Origin: an uncultured Lachnospiraceae bacterium | Lineage (GTDB): Bacteria > Bacillota > Clostridia > Lachnospirales > Lachnospiraceae | DNA length: 22,470 bases | Direction: 5' to 3' | Assembly: GCA_937901625.1 (NCBI GenBank) | Contig: CALDIE010000096.1 | Span: 1 to 22,470, forward strand | Shown: positions 5,694-13,624 of the stretch, in pieces | Layout: every line of letters starts with the position of its first letter | How positions within the stretch are numbered: position 1 is the stretch's first letter | Notes under the pieces: generated by a model | Seen by the model: only the letters and a program-made list of their open reading frames with translations | Told to the model about the DNA's origin: nothing | Database searches by the model: none | Made by a program: the position numbers and the translations under genes

Positions 5694-7625
5694 TCATACC
5701 TTCTTTACAAACAGGGCACGGACCGCATTAAGTACGGCAATTACCATCACGCCGACATCCGCAAAGATAGCCAGCCACATGTTGGCGATACCGACCGCGC
5801 CCAGGATCAGACAGAGGATCTTAACGCCGATGGCAAAATAGATATTCTCATATACAATATGCATACACTTACGCGCAATACCGATGGCTTTGGAAATCTT
5901 CACGGGATCGTCATCCATAAGTACAACATCCGCCGCCTCGATCGCCGCATCCGATCCAAGCGCTCCCATGGCAATTCCGATATCCGCTCTTGAAAGCACC
6001 GGTGCGTCATTGATACCGTCTCCGACAAAGGCTAACTTCTCCGTTCCGGAAAGTTCCTTTAACAGACGCTCCACTTCATCCACCTTATGCTCAGGCAAAA
6101 GCTCACATCTTACTTCATCGATCCCAAGTTCCTTAGCAACCGTCTGCCCGACCTTGGCCGCGTCTCCGGTCAACATTACGGTTTTCTTAATTCCCTTCGC
6201 ATGCAGGCAGGCGATTGCCTCGGCTGCTGTCGGTTTAATAATATCAGAAATCAGAATATGTCCGCAATATTTTTCGTCGATCGCCACATGCACGATCGTT
6301 CCTATGTGGTGACACTCGATCGGTTCTACGCCGATCCGGTTCATCAGACGCGTGTTTCCGACAGCCACTCTCTTTCCTTCTATGGTTGCGACCACGCCGC
6401 CACCGCCGATTTCCTCCACATCCGTTACTTTCTTTTCATCGATCACTTTACCGTATGCCTTTTTCAGGCTCCGGCTGATGGGATGGGATGAATAACACTC
6501 TGCCATAGCAGCATAGCGAAGCAGATCCTCGTCTTCCATCTCGCTGTGATGAACGCCGCTTACCTCAAACACGCCCTTGGTCATCGTACCGGTTTTATCA
6601 AAAGCAACCGTCTTAACCTGTGAAAGAGCCTCCAGGTAATTGGAACCTTTTATCAGGATTCCCTCATGTCCGGCGCCGCCGATACCGGCAAAGAAACTGA
6701 GCGGTATACTGATCACCAGTGCACAGGGACAGCTGATAACAAGGAAGGTTAACGCGCGATAGACCCATACGCCCCAGGTAAATCCGCCTCCCAGGATAAA
6801 GCCCGATACAAGCGGAGGCAGAATAGCCAGTAAAAGTGCGCCGATACAAACGGCAGGTGTATAATACTTTGCGAACTTCGATATAAAATTCTCCGATCTC
6901 GATTTTCTGGAGGAAGAGTTTTCCACCAGATCCAGGATCTTTGAAACCGTTGAATCGCCGAATTCCTTTGTGGTACGGATCCGTAACACTCCGGTCATAT
7001 TGATGCAGCCGCTGATAACCTCTTCGTCTACACTTACATCCCTGGGAAGGCTCTCCCCCGTCAGTGCGCAGGTATTCAGACTGCTCTTACCCTCTACGAT
7101 CACGCCATCGATCGGAACCTTTTCTCCGGGTGAAACCACGATGATACTTCCGATCTCGACTTCATCGGGATCTACCTGCTCGATCGCTCCGTCCTTTTCG
7201 ATATTGGCATAATCCGGACGGATATCCATCAGGTCGCTAATGTTTCGACGGCTCTTTCCGACCGCGTAGCTCTGGAAAAGCTCACCAATCTGGTAAAAGA
7301 GCATAACGGCTACCGCTTCCGTATAGTCGCCGTTCTTCTCGATCAGAGCGATCGCGATAGCGCCGATCGTTGCCACTGCCATCAGGAAGTTTTCATCAAA
7401 CACCTGGCGGTTTAAGATACCTTTAAATGCCTTCTTTAAAATGTCATACCCTATCACCAGATACGGTATCAGATACAGGAAAAACCAGATCGGTTCCCGG
7501 ATAAGCGGCTCTCCCGTTTCTCCCTCGGGGACTTCTCCCCAAAAAGAATACGCAATCTTTAGCACGATCATCAGTACAGCTGCCACAATGATGCGGACTA
7601 ACATTTTCTTCTGTTTATTATTCAT
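5694..7625 (-). CDS. cadA: P1B-type heavy-metal ATPase (Zn/Cd/Pb exporter)
   Basis: 643 residues. A membrane pump that exports soft metal ions using ATP. It carries TGES (189-192, actuator), the metal-transport motif CPC (299-301), DKTGT with the phosphorylated Asp343, the HP dipeptide (381-382) that marks P1B pumps, TGDA (487-490), and GDGIND (535-540). Lys602 and Asp623 in the last two membrane helices correspond to the transport residues of ZntA-type pumps, favouring Zn/Cd/Pb over Cu. The N-terminal metal-binding domain usual in the family is missing. A free HMA protein is encoded just upstream instead. The ATG at 7625 has GCAGG eight bases upstream and is preferred over a TTG two codons earlier. 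The symbol is by family only; zntA would be equally fair. Confidence 0.93.
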   Translation of the reverse strand: MNNKQKKMLVRIIVAAVLMIVLKIAYSFWGEVPEGETGEPLIREPIWFFLYLIPYLVIGYDILKKAFKGILNRQVFDENFLMAVATIGAIAIALIEKNGDYTEAVAVMLFYQIGELFQSYAVGKSRRNISDLMDIRPDYANIEKDGAIEQVDPDEVEIGSIIVVSPGEKVPIDGVIVEGKSSLNTCALTGESLPRDVSVDEEVISGCINMTGVLRIRTTKEFGDSTVSKILDLVENSSSRKSRSENFISKFAKYYTPAVCIGALLLAILPPLVSGFILGGGFTWGVWVYRALTFLVISCPCALVISIPLSFFAGIGGAGHEGILIKGSNYLEALSQVKTVAFDKTGTMTKGVFEVSGVHHSEMEDEDLLRYAAMAECYSSHPISRSLKKAYGKVIDEKKVTDVEEIGGGGVVATIEGKRVAVGNTRLMNRIGVEPIECHHIGTIVHVAIDEKYCGHILISDIIKPTAAEAIACLHAKGIKKTVMLTGDAAKVGQTVAKELGIDEVRCELLPEHKVDEVERLLKELSGTEKLAFVGDGINDAPVLSRADIGIAMGALGSDAAIEAADVVLMDDDPVKISKAIGIARKCMHIVYENIYFAIGVKILCLILGAVGIANMWLAIFADVGVMVIAVLNAVRALFVKKV

Positions 7626-7655
7626 AATCAATACCTGCGATTCCCTATCATAACA

Positions 7656-7681
7656 TTGGGGGCAAAATCCTTTGCCCCCAA
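7656..7681. repeat. Perfect 11-pair stem-loop upstream of the ATPase
   Basis: TTGGGGGCAAA (7656-7666) and TTTGCCCCCAA (7671-7681) pair perfectly around a four-base loop. It lies about 30 bases before the ATPase start, in the leader between HMA and ATPase genes. No T-run follows on either strand, so it is not an ordinary terminator. It may be an mRNA-stability or processing element, or a small palindromic repeat. Confidence 0.7.
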
Positions 7682-7721
7682 CCCTGCCAACGAAATATGT
7701 ATGTACTTTTACATCTCATCC

Positions 7722-7776
7722 GAGAAGATCTTCTCATGGGAAAATCTCATGAGAAAATCTCATACAGGAAGATTTC
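7722..7776. promoter_or_regulatory. Cluster of palindromes and 13-base tandem repeats, operator-like
   Basis: Within 55 bases there are: the perfect 14-base palindrome GAGAAGATCTTCTC (7722-7735); three head-to-tail 13-base units starting TCTCAT (7732, 7745, 7758; the first two differ at one base); and an inverted repeat ATGAGA-AAA-TCTCAT (7749-7763). It separates the HMA and ATPase genes. A dimeric ArsR-type repressor could bind here, but the units do not match a 12-2-12 SmtB operator closely. Confidence 0.5.
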
Positions 7777-7808
7777 CCTGCATAAAGTTTTCCTTACAGG
7801 AAGATTTC
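7763..7808 (-). repeat. 14-base direct repeat duplicating the end of the HMA gene
   Basis: TACAGGAAGATTTC occurs at 7763-7776 and again at 7795-7808, offset by 32 bases. The right copy holds the last codons of the HMA gene (Glu-Ile-Phe-Leu) and the start of its stop codon. The left copy lies in the noncoding spacer. This looks like a small tandem duplication that created part of the intergenic region. Confidence 0.7.
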
Positions 7809-8012
7809 GCAATCATCCTCAACCTTCTTGCAGTTTGCCAGAACATCCTGCATAACAGCCTTAGCATCTGCGCCTTCCTCAAACTCCACAATCATCTTCA
7901 ATGCCATAAAGTTTACGGTAGCATCCTTAACACCGTTTGTCTTCTTGGCTGCGTCTTCCATCTTGTTGGCGCAATTTGCGCAATCCACATCAATCTTATA
8001 CTTTTTCTTCAT
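7794..8012 (-). CDS. Free-standing HMA heavy-metal-associated protein
   Basis: 72 residues from the ATG at 8012, the usual size of a single ferredoxin-like HMA domain (CopZ/Atx1 type). The metal ligands are in DCANCANKMED (Cys11, Cys14), directly after the first beta strand. The acidic residue before the first Cys is typical of domains that serve Zn/Cd rather than Cu pumps. The sequence ends CKKVEDDCEIFL, which adds two more Cys. It would bind metal in the cytoplasm and pass it to the pump that lacks its own HMA domain. The frame is open to a TTG at 8078, but the extra residues do not look like HMA. The Shine-Dalgarno match before 8012 is poor, a weakness of this start. Confidence 0.88.
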   Translation of the reverse strand: MKKKYKIDVDCANCANKMEDAAKKTNGVKDATVNFMALKMIVEFEEGADAKAVMQDVLANCKKVEDDCEIFL

Positions 8013-8065
8013 GATACATTCTTTAAAATCGGGATCAAATTTTCTCCATACTTCTTTTCCTTCCG

Positions 8066-8107
8066 ACACGGATTCCAAAAAGACCTTAACGCGTTTTGGA
8101 TCCGTGT
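8066..8107. repeat. Long imperfect hairpin upstream of the HMA gene
   Basis: ACACGGATTCCAAAA (8066-8080) pairs with TTTTGGATCCGTGT (8094-8107), 14 pairs with a single bulged T and a 13-base loop. It begins nine bases after the glucosidase stop and ends about 54 bases before the HMA start. It has no T-run in the leftward direction. It could separate the two transcripts or act as an operator or leader structure for the metal operon. Confidence 0.6.
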
Positions 8108-8116
8108 GATAAAGTC

Positions 8117-10438
8117 TTACACAGTGATTTCTTTCATAAGCCGGATATCCGCCACGGAAGCGCCTACATAGATCTTTGTCTGCCCTTCTCTTACATACCA
8201 GCCGGTCTTCTCATCGTAGTGCTTAAACGCATCTTCCGTTAAGAGCAGCGTAACCTTCTTTTCCTCTCCGGCCTTTACATAGATCTTATCAAACGCCTTC
8301 AGTTCTTTCTTTGGATTCTCTTTTCCGGGATCTTTTTCGCCGACGTATACCTGTACGGCTTCCTTTCCGTCAACCCTGCCGGTATTCTTAAGGGTAAAGG
8401 ATACCTCATAGCAATGCGCCTTTCCTTCCTTAGGGGTAACGCTTAAAGCACTGTATTTAAACTGTGTATACGACAGACCATGACCGAAACAGTACTGAAC
8501 CGGCACATCAAAGGTATCATAATAACGGTATCCGACAAAGATACCTTCTCTGAATGTCTGCGTTCTGTACGCATTCATCTTTCCGTACTCCGAAGACTTT
8601 AACTTTCTTCCCGGGAAATCACCGTATTTTGCTACCGGCGTATCCTCATAGCAGTCTGGCAAAGTCTCAGGCAGCTTTCCGGACGGATTAACCTTTCCGA
8701 AGATCACCTCTCCCAAAGCGGTGCCGCCCTCCATACCGTTATAACTCATCCAGAGGATTGCCTGCGCTTTGTCAGACCATGCGCGCATATCCACCGGGCT
8801 GCCTGCCATCATCACTACAACAGCCTTCGGGTTCACCTTAAGCACTTCTTCGATCAAAATGTCCTGATCATACGGAAGCTTCATTCCCGTTTCCGTCCTG
8901 TCCTGACCTTCCACATCAAAATCATGATCCAGACCGCCTACGATGATCACATCATCATACTCTTTGGCTAACGCTACCGCCTCGTTCAGGAGCTCCTTCT
9001 TTTTAGCCTTTTCTTCCTTTGTATACTTAAAGGCAGATGTCCCTTTCTTTTCGTCATACAACTTTTTAAGTTCCGGCAACAGATCCTTATCAGCACCGTA
9101 TCCTTCTATATTTAAGTCTGCCTCCGTAGCCTCATACTTCTGCTTTGGCCGTACATAATATCCGGGAACATATTTCACTACGACATTTCCGCCGGCTTCC
9201 TTCGTGATCCCAAGCAGCGGACTTACTTCATACAAGGCCTTGATTTCGGCACTTCCGCCACCGTTTGCATGCATCTTATCGGCGTTGGCTCCCACCACAA
9301 GGATCTTTCTTGTCTTGCCGGCATCCAACGGAAGCCGCTTCTTTTCATTCTTTAAAAGAACGATCGACTCTCTTGCCGCTGCCAGAAGTTTCTCATGATG
9401 ATCGATGGTATCGTAACAGCCGGGATTTCGATCCACCGGATGCTCCACCACGGGCACGGTTTTCTTTGCCGTTTCCTTTAAACCGATCTCGATCATTCGT
9501 ACACGCAGCATAAAACGAATGATATTGCGCACCTTTTTATCGATATCCTCCACGGATACCGTTCCCTCTTCCAAAGCCTTTTTAAGCGGTTCACCCAGGA
9601 AATACGACTGAAAGTCCGATGTCACACTCATCTCAATATCCAGTCCGCTCTTTGCGGCCGCAATCGTCTCATGAACGGCACCCCAGTCGGAAACGACCAG
9701 ACCGTCATACCCCCACTCATCCCTTAAGATGTCGGTTAAGAGTTCCTTGTTCTGACTGGCATGTTCCCCGCGGAAAAGGTTGTAGGCTCCCATCAACGCA
9801 TGCGTCTTTGCCTTCTTTACCGCTGCTTCAAATCCCGGCAGATAGATCTCCCGTAAGGTTCTCTCGTCAAGCTCCACATTGACCCAGAGACGGTTTGTCT
9901 CCTGCGCGTTGCAGGCAAAGTGCTTTACACACGCGGAAACATCACTCTTTTGGATCCCTTCGATCAGAGGAACCACCATCTCCGCGATCAGATACGGATC
10001 CTCACTCATATACTCAAAGTTTCTGCCACAAAGAGGATTTCTCTTGATATTGATACCCGGTGCCAGGATCATATCTTTTCCGCGCCCTCTCGCTTCCTCT
10101 CCCAGTACAAGGCCGGCATTTTTCGCCAGCTCTCGATTCCATGTGGAGGCAAGCGCCGTATTGCTGGGCATATAACTCACCAGATCCGCGCTCGTTCCGA
10201 TCGTATCCCATGATGCCGGTTCAAAATCGTTTCGAACTCCCATCGGACCGTCGTTTGTGGATATCTTCGGAATATTTAATCTCGGTACATCCCCCGATTT
10301 AAAAAACTCCGACGCGTGGATCATACGGATCTTCTCATCCAGTGTTAACTCGTTAAGCAATACCTCAATCCTTGCTTCTGTCTCTTTTGCGGAAACTTTT
10401 CCGTTTGTTTTCGCTTTCGTTTTAACCTCTTTTGCCAT
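8117..10438 (-). CDS. Glycoside hydrolase family 3 beta-glucosidase
   Basis: 773 residues. Removes terminal beta-linked glucose (or a related sugar) from oligosaccharides by a retaining mechanism. The N-terminal barrel spans about 25-330 and contains KHFACNAQETNR (172-183) and the nucleophile Asp251 in VVSDWG. The second domain follows, with the likely acid/base Glu in DVEGQDRT. A fibronectin type III-like domain occupies the last ~100 residues (SFTLKNTGRVDGKEAVQVYV onward). There is no signal peptide, so it works inside the cell on imported oligosaccharides. GGGGAGAAAAG precedes the ATG. It is divergent from an AraC regulator, its probable controller. True sugar specificity cannot be read from sequence. 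Confidence 0.93.
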   Translation of the reverse strand: MAKEVKTKAKTNGKVSAKETEARIEVLLNELTLDEKIRMIHASEFFKSGDVPRLNIPKISTNDGPMGVRNDFEPASWDTIGTSADLVSYMPSNTALASTWNRELAKNAGLVLGEEARGRGKDMILAPGINIKRNPLCGRNFEYMSEDPYLIAEMVVPLIEGIQKSDVSACVKHFACNAQETNRLWVNVELDERTLREIYLPGFEAAVKKAKTHALMGAYNLFRGEHASQNKELLTDILRDEWGYDGLVVSDWGAVHETIAAAKSGLDIEMSVTSDFQSYFLGEPLKKALEEGTVSVEDIDKKVRNIIRFMLRVRMIEIGLKETAKKTVPVVEHPVDRNPGCYDTIDHHEKLLAAARESIVLLKNEKKRLPLDAGKTRKILVVGANADKMHANGGGSAEIKALYEVSPLLGITKEAGGNVVVKYVPGYYVRPKQKYEATEADLNIEGYGADKDLLPELKKLYDEKKGTSAFKYTKEEKAKKKELLNEAVALAKEYDDVIIVGGLDHDFDVEGQDRTETGMKLPYDQDILIEEVLKVNPKAVVVMMAGSPVDMRAWSDKAQAILWMSYNGMEGGTALGEVIFGKVNPSGKLPETLPDCYEDTPVAKYGDFPGRKLKSSEYGKMNAYRTQTFREGIFVGYRYYDTFDVPVQYCFGHGLSYTQFKYSALSVTPKEGKAHCYEVSFTLKNTGRVDGKEAVQVYVGEKDPGKENPKKELKAFDKIYVKAGEEKKVTLLLTEDAFKHYDEKTGWYVREGQTKIYVGASVADIRLMKEITV

Positions 10439-10517
10439 AACTCTTTTCTCCCCATTTTTATTTTTGTTTTTTGCCGCTTGTTTCTTTTCGCTTGCCCCAC
10501 TTCCACACCCTTACATC

Positions 10518-10546
10518 ATTTTATCTTTTTTCAAAGCGCATTTCCA
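10518..10546 (-). promoter_or_regulatory. Likely promoter of the beta-glucosidase
   Basis: Read leftward, TGGAAA (10546-10541) is followed after 17 bases by TAAAAT (10523-10518). The -35 box matches consensus at four of six positions, in keeping with a promoter that needs an activator such as the divergent AraC protein. Confidence 0.45.
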
Positions 10547-10565
10547 CCATTCTTTCGGGGTTCTG

Positions 10566-10574
10566 TGGTATAAT
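10566..10574 (+). promoter_or_regulatory. Extended -10 promoter of the araC-type gene
   Basis: TGG directly followed by a perfect TATAAT (10569-10574), with no good -35 box. Only six bases separate the -10 from the ATG at 10581, so transcription should begin at or next to the start codon. Confidence 0.65.
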
Positions 10575-10580
10575 CTGACT

Positions 10581-11537
10581 ATGGCGGAACAGACGAGCGG
10601 ACAATGGAATATAGCGGAGGATTTTGCCGAACACACCAACCACGACTACCCCGTCGGGATCTACTATGTGGATCTGGATCGTATGTATATGAACCGGGTG
10701 CGCTGGCACTGGCACGAGGAGATGGAGATCGACCTTGTCCGCAGCGGGTGTGCTTCTTTTAGCGTGGGCGAGGAAGATGTTATCTTAAACGCGGAGGACG
10801 CGATCTGGATCAACCGTAACCGCATCCATTCCATCCATCCCTTAACACCGGAGACTGTTATCCTTTCCATCCTTTTCCACCCCTCGTATCTGTTTGAAAA
10901 CACGGATTCCTATCTTGCCGACAAGTATTACCTTCCCTTAATCGACAGCGCGGCTTTCCCGTTTGTGGTCCTTACGGAGGAAGATACCGCCGGCAGACAG
11001 GTCATGGATTGTGTTACCACGATCTTACATGCCAACTTAAACAAAGCCTTCGGCTTCGAACTTGTAACCAAAAGCCAGCTCTGCCTTTTGTGGCTGTCCT
11101 TAATGGACAATCTCCGCCGGCATCCGCTCCCGGGCGGCAACCTGCAGGCACTTACGGACGAATCACGCGTTCTCGAAGCGATCCGCTTTATACACAACAA
11201 CTACACGAAGCCTCTTACCCTTAACGATATTGCCGAGAGCATACCGCTCAGCAAAAGTGAATGCTGCCGTTGTTTCAAACGAACTCTTCGCATGAGTCCC
11301 TTTGATTATCTGTTACAATACCGTATCTATATCTCTGCCCGGATGATGCAGAAAAACGCTCCGCAGGCAGAATCGATCTCACTTTTAAGTGCGTCCATCG
11401 GATTTAACAATCCCAGTTATTACAACAAGATCTTCAAAAAGTATCTGGGATGCACCCCCACCGTCTACCGTGAGCAAATAAAAAAGAGCCACCGGGACTC
11501 TTTAAGTCCCTTCGGGCTCTCTTTGGCGCGTGTTTAA
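10581..11537 (+). CDS. AraC-family transcriptional regulator
   Basis: 318 residues. The N-terminal half is a cupin-like sugar-sensing domain, with HWHEEMEI and GCASFSVGEEDVIL as its conserved start. The C-terminal ~105 residues hold two helix-turn-helix motifs: TLNDIAESIPLSKSECCRCFKR, then SISLLSASIGFNNPSYYNKIFKK and the closing GCTPTVYR. The frame is open upstream to 10257 but that part is antisense to the glucosidase. The ATG at 10581 fits the usual start of the family. No Shine-Dalgarno sequence precedes it, and the promoter places it at the 5' end of the mRNA. Its position head to head with the GH3 gene suggests it activates that gene in response to a sugar. Confidence 0.9.
   Translation: MAEQTSGQWNIAEDFAEHTNHDYPVGIYYVDLDRMYMNRVRWHWHEEMEIDLVRSGCASFSVGEEDVILNAEDAIWINRNRIHSIHPLTPETVILSILFHPSYLFENTDSYLADKYYLPLIDSAAFPFVVLTEEDTAGRQVMDCVTTILHANLNKAFGFELVTKSQLCLLWLSLMDNLRRHPLPGGNLQALTDESRVLEAIRFIHNNYTKPLTLNDIAESIPLSKSECCRCFKRTLRMSPFDYLLQYRIYISARMMQKNAPQAESISLLSASIGFNNPSYYNKIFKKYLGCTPTVYREQIKKSHRDSLSPFGLSLARV
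11478..11520 (-). terminator. Terminator of the sortase gene, inside the 3' end of the araC-type gene
   Basis: Two paired blocks (AGAGCC 11485-11490 with GGCTCT 11515-11520; GGGACT 11494-11499 with AGTCCC 11505-11510) form a hairpin with a small internal loop. Read leftward it is followed by TTTTTTATTT and lies 27 bases beyond the sortase stop. On the + strand only a short T-run follows. The hairpin is wholly within coding sequence for the last residues of the AraC protein. Confidence 0.8.
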
Positions 11538-11547
11538 AATGTTTTTG

Positions 11548-12507
11548 CTACTCAATTCTCTTAGCCACCACAACAAATCTTCCGTTTTCCACTTGATACG
11601 AGCAGGTGGAGAGTGTTATAAACTCATCTCCGAACTCCGCCGTCACCCCGGTGTCATAAAGTGACATTCTCTTTACATTGTCGTAAAAATTCAGGAATTC
11701 CTCTTCCGTATCCGCCTGCGTAAACTGATAGAACTTAAACACATTGTCATCGACCGTAAATACTCTGGATCGAAAGACCGCCATCAGCTCATACTTTCTC
11801 GTCTCATACAAAGTATCAAAACAGATGATATTATGCGCCCTGCCGTAATCCTCGGAAGCGTACAGGGGAAGATTTCCGAAAAGCTCCTTCGAGATCAGAT
11901 GATGCCCGTGAATGATCAGGTTGGTCCCGGGCTGTGTTCCCTTAAAGTAGTCATATTTCTTCATACCGACACCCACCACACAGTCAGCCGACATCACCAG
12001 GCTTCCGTTGCTGTAGGTACTTCCGTAGAAATCACGGTTCAGATAATAGGATTCATCTTCCGGCGTCTGCATCACGGGATAATCTATGACTGTTCCGTCT
12101 ATGTAGAGCCACCCTACCATATCCGGATTGATCTCATGCAATTCCCTGTACTCAGGCAGTATCTGATAGGTGTAGGTATCCCAGTCGATGATCTCCTCTT
12201 CCTTAACCTCTGCTTCGGTCACATCCTCCGAAGCGGAATCCGAAGCATTTTCTGCCGCTGCCGGTGTATTTCCGGATACTCCCACTTCCTGCGCAGCCAT
12301 TTCACGGATCTGCTTTAATTCTTCCGTCTGTTTCCTCGTCCTGTGATCGTCGATCATGTGTTTCACCAGAACGATCATGAGAACGAACATACTGATAAAG
12401 AAAATAACCGCAAAGGCATTTCGAAGACTTTGATAAAGCATCCACCGTTTCTTTCTCTCTGCCCTGGAAAGATTTTCGATTTTCTCTTTCTTATTTCCTC
12501 TCATCAT
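11548..12507 (-). CDS. srtB: Class B sortase
   Basis: 319 residues. A membrane-anchored transpeptidase that cuts a sorting motif in secreted proteins and joins them to the cell wall or to pilin. One N-terminal membrane helix (about 31-49) follows a basic stretch, then an acidic, Ala/Ser-rich linker (75-105). The catalytic domain holds His202 in IIHGHHL, Cys302 in TLSTC, and Arg310 in NGRFVVVAKR, the three residues of the sortase active site. The sequence between them has the SrtB-type insertion (FKFYQFTQADTEEEFLNFY). No sortase substrate is visible in the window. The gene starts 16 bases after prfA and is probably read from the same transcript, ending at the terminator in 11478-11520. Confidence 0.93.
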   Translation of the reverse strand: MMRGNKKEKIENLSRAERKKRWMLYQSLRNAFAVIFFISMFVLMIVLVKHMIDDHRTRKQTEELKQIREMAAQEVGVSGNTPAAAENASDSASEDVTEAEVKEEEIIDWDTYTYQILPEYRELHEINPDMVGWLYIDGTVIDYPVMQTPEDESYYLNRDFYGSTYSNGSLVMSADCVVGVGMKKYDYFKGTQPGTNLIIHGHHLISKELFGNLPLYASEDYGRAHNIICFDTLYETRKYELMAVFRSRVFTVDDNVFKFYQFTQADTEEEFLNFYDNVKRMSLYDTGVTAEFGDEFITLSTCSYQVENGRFVVVAKRIE

Positions 12508-12523
12508 CCTTATCCGCCGTTTC

Positions 12524-13606
12524 CTATGCGGGACTCTCCTCGTTCATACGGCTTAATTTTGCCGCCTGATCCGCTGCTATACATCCGTCCAGTATTTCCT
12601 GAATATCACCGTCCATGATCCTGTCCAGTTTATAAAGCGTCAATCCGATACGATGGTCGGTCACACGGCCCTGCGGGAAGTTGTACGTTCTGATCTTCTC
12701 CGAACGATCCCCGGTACCGATCTGGCTTCTTCTGGCATCCGCTTCCGCGTCATGCGCCTTCTGGCACTCCAGGTCGTAGAGTTTTGCGCGAAGAAGGGCA
12801 AATGCCTTTTCCTTATTCTGGATCTGTGATTTTTCCGTCTGGCTGTAGATTACGATACCTGTAGGATAATGTGTCAGTCGTACAGCGGAATCCGTTGTGT
12901 TGACACACTGACCGCCGTTTCCGCTCGCTCTCATAACATCGATACGGTAATCCTTCTCATCGATCTGTACGTCCACTTCCTCTGCCTCGGGCATTACGGC
13001 AACCGTGGCTGTGGAGGTATGGATACGGCCGCCGGATTCCGTTTCCGGCACACGCTGCACACGATGTACTCCGCTCTCGTATTTCAGGATGGAGTAGGCA
13101 CCCTGGCCGCTGACCATAAATTCCGCTTCCTTCATGCCGCCGATCCCTGTTTCCTCGACATTGACCAACTCGATCTTCCAGTGTTTCGTCTCTATATAAT
13201 GCGCGTACATCCTGTAGAGTTCGGCAGCAAAAAGCGCCGCCTCATCACCGCCGGCACCGGCACGGATCTCCACTACGACATTCTTGTCATCGTTGGGATC
13301 CTTGGGTAAAAGCAGGATCTTTAATCTGTGTTCAAGCTCCTCCGTTCTCTTTTTTGAATCATTTAATTCCTCTTTTAACATCTCACGCATGTCGGGATCT
13401 TTTTCCTCTGACAGCATAAGGAGCGCGTCTTCCGCATCCTGCGTGCTCTTCTTGTATTCCTTGTATGCTTCCACGATCGGGGTCAGATTGCTTTGCTCTT
13501 TCATCAGATCCCGGAAACGCTTCTGATCGTTCGCCACATCCGGTTCCGAGAGCTCGTTTAAAATCTCCTCAAATCTTCGCAGAAGATCTTCCAGTTTATC
13601 AAACAT
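12524..13606 (-). CDS. prfA: Peptide chain release factor 1
   Basis: 360 residues, the normal length. Reads UAA and UAG in the ribosomal A site and triggers peptide release. The GGQ motif (231-233, within ASGNGGQCVNTTDSAV) reaches the peptidyl-transferase centre. The stop-codon recognition tripeptide is PET (187-189), the RF1 form of PxT. The Gln of GGQ is the substrate of PrmC, encoded directly upstream. The residue after GGQ is Cys where many bacteria have His, a known variant in this group of Clostridia. GGAG precedes the ATG, and only 18 bases separate it from prmC. Confidence 0.97.
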   Translation of the reverse strand: MFDKLEDLLRRFEEILNELSEPDVANDQKRFRDLMKEQSNLTPIVEAYKEYKKSTQDAEDALLMLSEEKDPDMREMLKEELNDSKKRTEELEHRLKILLLPKDPNDDKNVVVEIRAGAGGDEAALFAAELYRMYAHYIETKHWKIELVNVEETGIGGMKEAEFMVSGQGAYSILKYESGVHRVQRVPETESGGRIHTSTATVAVMPEAEEVDVQIDEKDYRIDVMRASGNGGQCVNTTDSAVRLTHYPTGIVIYSQTEKSQIQNKEKAFALLRAKLYDLECQKAHDAEADARRSQIGTGDRSEKIRTYNFPQGRVTDHRIGLTLYKLDRIMDGDIQEILDGCIAADQAAKLSRMNEESPA

Positions 13607-13624
13607 ACTATTTCTCCATTCCTT

